A stretch of DNA of 17,444 nucleotides from an uncultured Eubacteriales bacterium (GTDB lineage: Bacteria; Bacillota; Clostridia; Oscillospirales; UBA644): positions 1 through 17,444 of the forward strand of contig URFZ01000026.1 in assembly GCA_900547165.1 (NCBI GenBank), written 5' to 3'. Below, piece by piece: positions 7,197 through 13,482 of this stretch. How positions within the stretch are numbered: the stretch's first letter is position 1; every line of letters begins with the position of its first letter. The translations under genes were made by a program, and so were the position numbers. A model generated the notes under the pieces. That model was given only the letters and a program-made list of their open reading frames with translations. It was not told the DNA's origin and did not search any database.

Positions 7197-8549
7197 ATGG
7201 CATCTTTGACACCTTATGTTCCGCAGACGGTCGTCGTTCATCTCGGCTCTCCGTCGTCAAATGCGCAGAACGTGACGGTTGACTTTATCGACTACATAAA
7301 AAACGTTGCTTCAAGCGAACTCTATCCCACTTGGCCCGAGGCGGCTCTCCGAGCAAATATCTACGCTATCGTTACATTCACGTTGAACAGAATATATACG
7401 GAATGGTACAGAAGTCAGGGGTATAATTTCGACATCACAAGCAACACGCAGTACGATCAGGCTTTTTTCAAAGACAGGGAGATATTCGGCAACATCAGCG
7501 ACATAGTTGACGATATATTTAATGACTACATTCGCCGACAGGGAAATATTGACCCTCTTTTTGCACAGTATTGCAATGGAACGACCGTCACTTGCAGAGG
7601 ACTTTCTCAGTGGGGCACCGTGACGCTTGCCAACAAGGGATATACGCCTTATGAAATGCTTCAATACTATTACGGGGACGATATTGAGATTGTCCGAAAC
7701 GCTCCCGTCAAGGTTAATATCCCGTCCTACCCCGGTTCACCGTTACGTCTCGGAGATCTCGGCAACGACGTTTATGCCGTTCAAGTCCGATTGAACCGAA
7801 TTGCCGTTAATTATCCCGCAATTCCGCGAATCCCCAACCCGGACGGCATATTCGGTCCCGAAACCGAACAGGCGGTGCTTGCGTTTCAGCGTATTTTTTC
7901 GATAGAAACCGTCGGATATGTCGGAAAAGCCACATGGTACAGAATCGCTTACACCGCGGCGGCGGTCAAACGTCTTGCGGATATAGATTCCGAGGGCGTG
8001 ACGCTGAACGACGTTCTCACGCCGTTTTCGGACACTTTGCGCGAAGGGGACAGAGGCCTTGAAGTAAAGGTTTTGCAGTATTATCTTTCGACGATAGGTC
8101 TTTATAACGATTATATCCCGAATATAAGCATAGACGGCTATTTCGGTGCCGCAACGAAAAATGCGGTGCTTGCGTTCCAGCGTTATTCGGGCTTGACCGA
8201 GGACGGAATAGTCGGCAGGGCAACAAGAAACGCTTTGCGCGACGCCTATAACGATATAATCGCCGCCGCGCCGCCGACATTCCAAAGCGGAGAAGCAGCG
8301 CTTTTTCCCGGCACTTTCTTGAGAGAAGGCTTTGAGGGACCGTATGTTCGTCTTTTGCAGGAATACCTTGTCAGGATCGCGCAGTTTGATAAAGGCGTTC
8401 CCGCCACGGAAGTAACGGGTTATTTCGGCATAAAGACAAAGCACGCCGTTTCCTCTTTTCAAAGCGAATACGGATTTGTTCCCGACGGGCTTGTCGGTCC
8501 CGTTCTTTGGAACGCGATAGCGGACGCTTATCTTGAAACTTTTGCGTGA
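7197..8549 (+). CDS. SpoIID-type domain protein with three peptidoglycan-binding repeats
   Basis: A 450-residue protein. Residues about 25-170 match the SpoIID/LytB fold: IKNVASSELYPTWPEAALRA carries Glu41 where SpoIID has its catalytic Glu, and CRGLSQWGTVTLANKGYTPY corresponds to the SpoIID GxSQxGA motif. Cys126 and Cys133 could bind metal. Three PG_binding_1 repeats follow at about 182-252, 279-348 and 373-447, each with a DGxFG or DGYFG-like turn and AVLAFQ-type helix. SpoIID enzymes are lytic transglycosylases cutting stem-peptide-free glycan; activity here is inferred. No signal peptide is visible, so it may reach peptidoglycan only in the spore or after lysis. AAAGGAGG lies at 7181-7188. 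Similar proteins occur in many Clostridia, usually annotated simply as peptidoglycan-binding. Confidence 0.85.
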   Translation: MASLTPYVPQTVVVHLGSPSSNAQNVTVDFIDYIKNVASSELYPTWPEAALRANIYAIVTFTLNRIYTEWYRSQGYNFDITSNTQYDQAFFKDREIFGNISDIVDDIFNDYIRRQGNIDPLFAQYCNGTTVTCRGLSQWGTVTLANKGYTPYEMLQYYYGDDIEIVRNAPVKVNIPSYPGSPLRLGDLGNDVYAVQVRLNRIAVNYPAIPRIPNPDGIFGPETEQAVLAFQRIFSIETVGYVGKATWYRIAYTAAAVKRLADIDSEGVTLNDVLTPFSDTLREGDRGLEVKVLQYYLSTIGLYNDYIPNISIDGYFGAATKNAVLAFQRYSGLTEDGIVGRATRNALRDAYNDIIAAAPPTFQSGEAALFPGTFLREGFEGPYVRLLQEYLVRIAQFDKGVPATEVTGYFGIKTKHAVSSFQSEYGFVPDGLVGPVLWNAIADAYLETFA

Positions 8550-8555
8550 TTTTAT

Positions 8556-8576
8556 CGCAGCGCCTGCGTTTTTTTT
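8556..8576 (+). terminator. Short intrinsic terminator after the SpoIID-type gene
   Basis: CGCAG (8556-8560), loop CGC, CTGCG (8564-8568), then eight T (8569-8576). The stem is short but GC-rich and the T run is strong. Confidence 0.6.
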
Positions 8577-8597
8577 CGTTTATCCGCGTGTTATTTT

Positions 8598-8729
8598 ATG
8601 GTTTACGGGAATATCGTCTTGTGCGTTACGGTCGCGTGCGCGTTCGGTTCTGCTCTTTTCGTTTCTTGTTCGGGAACGGTAGAAGAGGTCTGTCGGATAT
8701 TTCTTGCGGCGACGGCGGATCAGTCATAA
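8598..8729 (+). CDS. Possible 43-aa hydrophobic small protein
   Basis: ATG at 8598 opens 43 codons ending TAA at 8727-8729. The peptide is hydrophobic in the middle (VTVACAFGSALFV, then SCSG), with an acidic/basic tail, so it could be a small membrane protein. Codon choice (GTC, GCG, ACG) resembles the neighbours. Against it: no Shine-Dalgarno, position just behind a terminator, and it lies in the same frame as the preceding gene, so part of the openness may be chance. A second hairpin follows it. No family recognised. The rest of 8550-8760 shows nothing else. Confidence 0.22.
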   Translation: MVYGNIVLCVTVACAFGSALFVSCSGTVEEVCRIFLAATADQS

Positions 8730-8748
8730 AACCGCCTGTTTGTTTTTT
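8714..8748 (+). terminator. Possible terminator overlapping the small ORF end
   Basis: GGCGG (8714-8718) can pair with CCGCC (8732-8736) across a 13-base loop, followed by TGTTTGTTTTTT. Short stem and large loop make it weak. Confidence 0.35.
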
Positions 8749-8763
8749 ATCTTTCTTTCATTG

Positions 8764-8799
8764 AACGGTTCTCCTCTGTTTCGGAAGAGAACCGTTTTT
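8764..8799 (+). terminator. Intrinsic terminator, first copy of duplicated cassette
   Basis: AACGGTTCTC (8764-8773) pairs with GAGAACCGTT (8787-8796), with T to 8799. The loop contains CTGTTTCGG, which recurs in the terminator at 9772-9802. Confidence 0.8.
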
Positions 8800-8807
8800 C
8801 TTGCTCC

Positions 8808-8860
8808 GGGGTATTGAAAAAAATGAGGAAATGGTATATAATAGTTTTAATATCAATATA
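8808..8860 (+). repeat. Duplicated promoter cassette, copy A
   Basis: Aligned without gaps to 9810-9862, 48 of 53 bases agree, including 34 of the first 36. The similarity continues upstream into the terminator (8776-8800 against 9778-9803) with small gaps. Just downstream both copies lead to ATGAAAGATTTNTTC, but copy A lacks the roughly 27 bases that hold the ribosome binding site in copy B. Confidence 0.85.
8814..8842 (+). promoter_or_regulatory. Vegetative promoter in cassette A
   Basis: TTGAAA (8814-8819), 17-base spacer, TATAAT (8837-8842). The predicted transcript starts near 8850, leaving only about ten bases before the ATG at 8860. Confidence 0.75.
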
Positions 8861-9063
8861 TGAAAGATTTATTCTTATCAATAGCGGCAACAAAAAATTC
8901 GATTCAAAAATCGGATTGCGGCGAAGCGTATGTGCTTTTGTTGAACAACTTAAAAACCGCTGTTATGATTGATAAAAGTGAGAAGTTACAGTTCGAATTT
9001 GCTAAAAAACAGGAGAGTTTTTATATAAAATATTATGACATGGACTTGTGCCGAGTAATTTAG
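8860..9063 (+). CDS. Hypothetical 67-aa protein in AT-rich insert
   Basis: MKDLFLSIAATKNSIQ begins a 67-residue, mixed-charge, probably soluble protein with no family I recognise. Codons are AT-rich (TTA, AAA, ATT) unlike the flanking genes but like the Pth gene that follows 24 bases later. There is no Shine-Dalgarno and the leader is very short. Its first five codons closely match those of the DUF308 gene at 9889, so the start may derive from the duplicated cassette, with the remainder of other origin. It may be translated as a near-leaderless message or may be an untranslated remnant. Confidence 0.4.
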   Translation: MKDLFLSIAATKNSIQKSDCGEAYVLLLNNLKTAVMIDKSEKLQFEFAKKQESFYIKYYDMDLCRVI

Positions 9064-9087
9064 ACGTTTTATAACCGGATGCGCGAT

Positions 9088-9672
9088 ATGAAAAATGTTG
9101 AATGGATTATTGTCGGATTAGGAAATCCGGAAGAAAGGCATTTAAATAATCGACATAATATAGGCTTTATTTGTATGGATCGGTTGGCTTCAAAACATTC
9201 CATAGCAATAAATGAATCTAAATTTGATTCTCTGATAGGGTACGGCAAAATAGGTGATGCTTCATGTATGCTTGTTAAACCGCAAATATACATGAATAAA
9301 AGCGGGGAGGCTGTTGCGCAAATAATAAAAGCACTCGGACTCCATCTCACCGATTTAATTGTTATTGCCGATGACATTTCGCTTTCAATCGGAAGTTTAA
9401 GAATACGGTTGAGCGGCAGGTCAGGAGGACACAAAGGTTTAAACAGTATCATCGAATCGCTCGGAAGCATAGATTTTGCCAGAGTGAAAATCGGTGCAGG
9501 TATTCCACCGGAAGGTGTTGCTTTGGAAAAATGGGTTGTTTCGGACTTTGAAGATAAAATGGCACCGCTGCTTTTTGAAGTTATCGAAAATGCTTGTAAG
9601 GCTATTGAACTTATGGTTGACGGAAAATGTGATGTTGCAATGTCTCGCTGTAATCATATCAACAAAGAATGA
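9088..9672 (+). CDS. pth: Divergent peptidyl-tRNA hydrolase
   Basis: A 194-residue Pth-family protein. Pth cleaves peptidyl-tRNA released from stalled ribosomes. The fold markers are present: GLGNP (Asn13), NNRHNIGF with His23, KPQIYMNKSG, IVIADDISL with Asp95, and SGGHKGLNSI. Several differ from consensus: ERHLNNRHN replaces the YxxTRHN entry, IYMN replaces TFMN, and Lys116 stands where most enzymes have Asn in GGHNG. Catalytic Asn, His and Asp remain, so activity is plausible. ATG 9088 matches family starts; an in-frame ATG at 9079 would add three residues; neither has a clear ribosome binding site. AT-rich codons and flanking direct repeats suggest it was acquired or moved. It could be the only Pth or a paralogue; the window cannot tell. 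Confidence 0.85.
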   Translation: MKNVEWIIVGLGNPEERHLNNRHNIGFICMDRLASKHSIAINESKFDSLIGYGKIGDASCMLVKPQIYMNKSGEAVAQIIKALGLHLTDLIVIADDISLSIGSLRIRLSGRSGGHKGLNSIIESLGSIDFARVKIGAGIPPEGVALEKWVVSDFEDKMAPLLFEVIENACKAIELMVDGKCDVAMSRCNHINKE

Positions 9673-9771
9673 TAGAAATGAACGGAATGGCTTTGATAAT
9701 AATATACTGTTTAAATCATAGGAGTTTTAGGCAACTTACCGTTTAGCGTATTTCGATAAAACGGAGAATAT

Positions 9772-9802
9772 CCTCCGCTGTTTCGGCGGAGGGTCGTTTT
9801 TT
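9772..9802 (+). terminator. Intrinsic terminator, second copy of duplicated cassette
   Basis: CCTCCGC (9772-9778), loop TGTTTCG, GCGGAGG (9786-9792), then GTCG and six T (9797-9802). It lies 100 bases after the Pth stop and shares its loop with the terminator at 8764. The stretch 9673-9771 holds no convincing gene; a 22-codon frame from 9678 lacks a ribosome binding site. Confidence 0.75.
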
Positions 9803-9809
9803 CTTGTGC

Positions 9810-9862
9810 GGGGTATTGAAAAAAATGAAAAAATGGTATATAATAAATATAATATCAATATA
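9810..9862 (+). repeat. Duplicated promoter cassette, copy B
   Basis: The second copy of the element at 8808-8860, offset by 1002 bases. This copy keeps a normal leader and ribosome binding site for the DUF308 gene and so looks like the ancestral one. Confidence 0.85.
9816..9844 (+). promoter_or_regulatory. Vegetative promoter for the DUF308-nfo-sortase genes
   Basis: TTGAAA (9816-9821), 17-base spacer, TATAAT (9839-9844). Between it and the DUF308 start is a seven-codon ORF (9863-9886, MLSDKGV) that covers the ribosome binding site. Confidence 0.8.
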
Positions 9863-9888
9863 ATGCTGTCTGACAAAGGAGTTTGAAT

Positions 9889-10482
9889 ATGAAAGATTTT
9901 TTCAGATCTCTGAATAAGCCCATGCTTATCGCTTCTCTTGCGTTTGTGGCGTTCGGCTTTTTGTTTACCGTTAATCCGAATATTATCAGGGAAGTTGCCA
10001 TAAGTTACGTTATCGCGGGTGCGCTTTTTATGTATGCGCTTATTTCTGTGATAATTTATATCAAAACGCCTGTGGGCAACGGTTTCGGGCTTGTTTTTGG
10101 ACTTGTTGCGCTGTGTGCGGGGGTTATCATCTGTTTCAGAGCGGCTGAGTTTGTGGGCATTATCCGCATGGTTATCGGCTTCGGCATAGCCGTTTTCGGT
10201 ATAGTCCGCTTTCAGCAGGGCATTGATCTTCTTCGCCTGAAAAAGCATTCGGGATGGTTTGAAGTCGTTATTTCCGTTCTTCTTATCGCGGCGGGTATAA
10301 TCGTTGCCGTCGTTCCCGAACTGTTTAAAAACGCAGTTTTCATTCTTTCGGGCATACTGATGATGGTTGTCGGCGTGACAAATATCGTCAGCGAGGTCAG
10401 AACAAAGAAAGCGATGAAAAATCTTCTCGATTCCGAGGGTAAAATAATCGTCCACGGCGAAGTGGAAAAAGACGGAGAATAA
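9889..10482 (+). CDS. DUF308 (HdeD-like) membrane protein
   Basis: A 197-residue membrane protein with about six hydrophobic segments arranged as three repeated hairpins (about 11-55, 67-108, 126-163), followed by a charged cytoplasmic tail. This repeated two-helix pattern is typical of DUF308, the family of HdeD, which in enterobacteria is linked to acid resistance; the function in Clostridia is unknown. The ATG at 9889 is preceded by AAAGGAG. Its stop is one base before nfo, so the two are translated from one message. First gene after cassette B. Confidence 0.85.
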   Translation: MKDFFRSLNKPMLIASLAFVAFGFLFTVNPNIIREVAISYVIAGALFMYALISVIIYIKTPVGNGFGLVFGLVALCAGVIICFRAAEFVGIIRMVIGFGIAVFGIVRFQQGIDLLRLKKHSGWFEVVISVLLIAAGIIVAVVPELFKNAVFILSGILMMVVGVTNIVSEVRTKKAMKNLLDSEGKIIVHGEVEKDGE

Positions 10483-10483
10483 T

Positions 10484-11323
10484 ATGACCGATTTTTATAT
10501 AGGCTGTCATCTTTCGAGTTCGGGTGGGTTTTCCGCAATGGCAAAGACCGCTCATTCGATAAACGCAAACACGTTTCAGTTCTTTACCCGCAATCCGCGC
10601 GGCGGAAAGGCAAAAGATATTTCGGACGGGGACATTGCCGAATTCCATTGTCTTTGCTCGGAATATTCGATAGGGAAGATAGTTGCGCATTCGCCGTATA
10701 CGCTCAACCCGTGCTCCGCGGACGAAAAAATACGCGAGTTCGCCCGTATTACATTTGCGGACGATTTGAAGCGAATGGAAAAAGTTCCGGGTAATTATTA
10801 TAACTTTCATCCGGGAAGCCATGTCGGACAAGGCGTGGACGTTGGTATAAAACTTATCTGCGACCTTTTGGACGAAGTTCTTTTCCCTGAACAGAAGACC
10901 ACGGTTCTGCTTGAAACGATGGCGGGCAAGGGCAGTGAGATAGGCGGAAAATTCGAGGAATTGAAACGTATCACAGACGGCGTTAAACATCCCGAATTGC
11001 TCGGTGTTTGCCTTGATACCTGCCATGTTTACGACGGCGGATATGATATAGTCAACGACCTTGACGGCGTTCTTGAAGAGTTTGACCGCATCGTCGGACT
11101 TGACCGCCTGAAAGCCGTACATCTGAACGACTCCAAATTCGGCTTTGAGAGCCATAAGGACAGACACGAAAAGATAGGGCTCGGTCATATAGGCGAAAAA
11201 TCGTTTGAAAGAATAATAAATCACCCCGCGCTCCGAAACTGTGTATTCTGTCTTGAAACGCCGAACGAACTTGACGGCTACGCAAAAGAAATTGCTCTCT
11301 TGCGTTCGCTTCGCAAAGATTGA
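10484..11323 (+). CDS. nfo: Endonuclease IV (AP endonuclease)
   Basis: A 279-residue TIM-barrel enzyme that cuts DNA 5' of abasic sites in base excision repair. All nine metal ligands can be placed: His69 (VAHSPY), His109 (NFHPGSH), Glu144 (LLETMAGKG), Asp178 and His181 (CLDTCHVYDGG), His213 (VHLNDSK), Asp226 and His228 (DRHEKIGLGH), and Glu258 (LETP). Length is typical. GGAG lies six bases before the ATG, inside the end of the DUF308 gene. Nfo is a SigG-controlled spore enzyme in Bacillus; here it shares a vegetative-type promoter with DUF308 and is followed 15 bases later by a sortase gene. Confidence 0.97.
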   Translation: MTDFYIGCHLSSSGGFSAMAKTAHSINANTFQFFTRNPRGGKAKDISDGDIAEFHCLCSEYSIGKIVAHSPYTLNPCSADEKIREFARITFADDLKRMEKVPGNYYNFHPGSHVGQGVDVGIKLICDLLDEVLFPEQKTTVLLETMAGKGSEIGGKFEELKRITDGVKHPELLGVCLDTCHVYDGGYDIVNDLDGVLEEFDRIVGLDRLKAVHLNDSKFGFESHKDRHEKIGLGHIGEKSFERIINHPALRNCVFCLETPNELDGYAKEIALLRSLRKD

Positions 11324-11338
11324 TACTGGAGATAAAGT

Positions 11339-12139
11339 ATGAAAGACAAAACTGTAAAAAAGAGCGGAAAAGGTCTGCGGATAGTTTTTGTTCTCATTAT
11401 GGCTGTATTACTCGGCATTATCGGATTTTGCGTGTATAATATCATAATCATTCAGAATGAATACAATGAAAGCAAGGACGCGTTTCAAGCCGTTGCTGAT
11501 CTCGTCGTTAAAAAAATCGAGGTTCCCGCTTCCGACGACAATAAGACCGATATTACCGTTGATATAGACTTTGACGAACTCGCAAAGCAGAATAAGGATA
11601 TTTTTGCATGGATATATTGCGAGGGGACACCTCTCAATTATCCGATTGTTAAGGGAAAAAACAATGAGCAGTATCTGCGTCACCTGATAGACGGCAGATA
11701 CAACAACAGCGGCACACTCTTTCTTGACGCAGCAAATTCAAAAGACCTTTCGGACGCCCGTTCGTTCATATTCGGACATAATATGAAAAACGGAACTATG
11801 TTCGCGTGCCTGCTTAATTATTCAAAGAACGGATATTATGAGGAACACCCGTACATATATCTGTTTACAAAGGACGTGAACTACCGTCTCGAAGTTTTCT
11901 CCGCTTACAAAACCACGGACACCGATAAGGAAAGTTACAGCCGTGAGTTTGACCGCGACGATGATATGACTGCGTATTTTAACAAAATGAAAGCCCGTTC
12001 CGATTTTTCCTGTGACGTTGAATATGCTGCGGGGGACAAAATACTGACGCTTTCGACTTGCGAGTACAGCCGCGCTTCCGGCAGATACGTTGTGCATTGT
12101 CTTCTCAAACCGATAGAAAACGAAGCTGACAAACAATGA
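11339..12139 (+). CDS. srtB: Class B sortase
   Basis: A 266-residue membrane-anchored cysteine transpeptidase that attaches surface proteins to the cell wall. One N-terminal signal-anchor helix (about 13-38) is followed by the catalytic domain with His147 (FGHNMKNGTMF), Cys241 (LTLSTCEYS) and Arg249 (SGRYVVHCLL). The NYPIVKGKNNEQYLRH stretch and the long insert before the Cys are class B traits. TGGAGA precedes the start. It is the last gene of the DUF308-nfo-sortase run. No substrate with a sorting signal, and no pilus or haem-uptake genes, lie in the window, so its substrates are elsewhere and the identity as SrtB in function (haem acquisition) is not implied. Confidence 0.9.
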   Translation: MKDKTVKKSGKGLRIVFVLIMAVLLGIIGFCVYNIIIIQNEYNESKDAFQAVADLVVKKIEVPASDDNKTDITVDIDFDELAKQNKDIFAWIYCEGTPLNYPIVKGKNNEQYLRHLIDGRYNNSGTLFLDAANSKDLSDARSFIFGHNMKNGTMFACLLNYSKNGYYEEHPYIYLFTKDVNYRLEVFSAYKTTDTDKESYSREFDRDDDMTAYFNKMKARSDFSCDVEYAAGDKILTLSTCEYSRASGRYVVHCLLKPIENEADKQ

Positions 12140-12191
12140 ATTCACGAACGTGAAGTTTCTGTATTTTCTGTCAAATCAAATAAAACTTCTC

Positions 12192-12225
12192 AATACCCGA
12201 TGCTTGAAAGCGTCGGGTATTTTGC
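12192..12225 (+). terminator. Intrinsic terminator after the sortase gene
   Basis: AATACCCGATGC (12192-12203) pairs with GCGTCGGGTATT (12210-12221) around TTGAAA, one G-T pair, followed by a short T run. A smaller palindrome TTCACGAACGTGAA (12141-12154) stands directly after the sortase stop. The space 12226-12322 shows nothing further. Confidence 0.65.
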
Positions 12226-12322
12226 GGATAACTTCGGGTTGTTTGCAAGTCTCGGCGCCTGTGTCGGGATATGCGTCGGAACGGCTCTGTTTTCTTGCAG
12301 AAAAAATTAGTGTTCCAAGCAG

Positions 12323-12360
12323 AAGCGGCTTGTCACGCAAATATCCGTGGCAAGCCGCTT
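12323..12360 (-). terminator. Terminator hairpin between the convergent sortase and spoIIP genes
   Basis: AAGCGGCTTG (12323-12332) pairs with CAAGCCGCTT (12351-12360), and CACG/CGTG extends the stem inward to about 15 bp. It lies 15 bases beyond the spoIIP stop. The T run is better on the plus strand (CTTTTAT), so it may act in both directions. Confidence 0.6.
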
Positions 12361-12374
12361 TTATACGTTGTATA

Positions 12375-13451
12375 TTATTGTTCTCCGTCAAAATAGGTTA
12401 TCATGACGTCCGCAAAATAGTCCGCGGCACGCTCCGCTTCCTCTTTTGTGTTTGCGTCCGAACCGACTTCAAGCAGCATTGAGCCCTCCGTCAGATGTTG
12501 GTTGAATCTGCTGTTGCTGACTATCATCGGTCTCATCAGTGTCGGGTACAGTTTGTTTGCCGTGTCCTGTAAATGCATTGCCAGCCCGAAATTGTTTTGC
12601 CATGTCGGGAACCGATATGTCGCATTTCCCGCACCGACCAGAAACATCAGTTGCGCGCTCGTTTCTCCGTTCAGTGTTGTGACCGTCTTATATCTTGTCC
12701 CGTCGCTTGCAAGCAGACAGTCCCTGTGTACGTCCAAAACCACTTTTATCGACGGATATTTCTGCTTGTACGCGGTTATATCCGCATAAGAACTCGAATA
12801 AGAATGATTGTAATCGAGGTCATGTATCTTTGTTGAGTGTATGACGGAATAGCCCGCCGAAGTCAAGCGTTGTTCGATAATATTGCCTATATTTATCATA
12901 TTTTCCGCCGCATCCTGCGTGCGGAAAGTTTCGCTTTTATCGTAACTGTCCGCGCTTCCCGAATGGTAACATTCCGTGGTATGAGTGTGGACTATCAGTA
13001 TCTGCGGTTCATCAACGCCTTTTTTCGGTATGGCGGGCGGCGTTTTTTTCAGAAGTTCGGAGATGTCAAAGTCTATATCATGTTCGTTTATGACATATAT
13101 ACCGTCTGCGTGATCCATGTAATCCGCACCTTTTGAAAATCTCTCGACTATCGGATACGCGCCTTTTTTTTCATCTTCCTCCGTAACATAGCCGCCTTCG
13201 AGCCACGGGACATTTTCATCTGTCTTCTCCGAGAGGTACCTGTCCAACCTGTTCGCATTTTCGTCAGTCCCTTCATACTTTTTATAATCAGCCGAAACGT
13301 TTGCCGAAAGTTCTTTTATCTTCATTCCCGTATCCGCGACTATATCCATGCCCGACGTTGCGAGCAGAAGCGCCGACAGCGCGGAAAAACATACGGCAGT
13401 CGCCGCAATATTTATTTTCGGATTTCTCATAACGCTGAAAAACTTCCGCAT
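12375..13451 (-). CDS. spoIIP: Stage II sporulation protein P
   Basis: A 358-residue cell wall hydrolase of the engulfment machinery; SpoIIP is an amidase and endopeptidase working with SpoIID and SpoIIM. It has an N-terminal membrane helix (about 14-32), a stalk region, and an amidase_3-like catalytic domain with HTHTTECY (His155, His157, Glu160), DVHRD (His242) and MLLEVGSDAN (Glu328). The ATG at 13451 is chosen over a GTG at 13460 because AGG lies eight bases before it, while the GTG overlaps that site. It follows gpr by 31 bases with no promoter between, the usual gpr-spoIIP operon. In Bacillus lepA follows; here the operon ends. Confidence 0.95.
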   Translation of the reverse strand: MRKFFSVMRNPKINIAATAVCFSALSALLLATSGMDIVADTGMKIKELSANVSADYKKYEGTDENANRLDRYLSEKTDENVPWLEGGYVTEEDEKKGAYPIVERFSKGADYMDHADGIYVINEHDIDFDISELLKKTPPAIPKKGVDEPQILIVHTHTTECYHSGSADSYDKSETFRTQDAAENMINIGNIIEQRLTSAGYSVIHSTKIHDLDYNHSYSSSYADITAYKQKYPSIKVVLDVHRDCLLASDGTRYKTVTTLNGETSAQLMFLVGAGNATYRFPTWQNNFGLAMHLQDTANKLYPTLMRPMIVSNSRFNQHLTEGSMLLEVGSDANTKEEAERAADYFADVMITYFDGEQ

Positions 13452-13482
13452 TTTTAACACCTCAGAAAAGTATATGCGCCTT

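Noticed and set aside
7743..8462. 239-codon minus-strand frame opposite the peptidoglycan-binding repeats
   Set aside because: Openness follows from codon bias of the repeat region; no protein-like features.
8546..8764. 72-codon plus-strand frame after the SpoIID-type gene
   Set aside because: Arg/Phe-rich, overlaps a terminator with a T run; the alternative frame from 8598 is more protein-like.
9736..10455. 239-codon minus-strand frame opposite DUF308
   Set aside because: Asn/Lys/Arg-rich shadow that also crosses the promoter and terminator of the plus strand.
12150..12482. 110-codon plus-strand frame between sortase and spoIIP
   Set aside because: Crosses two terminator hairpins and the end of spoIIP; no ribosome binding site.
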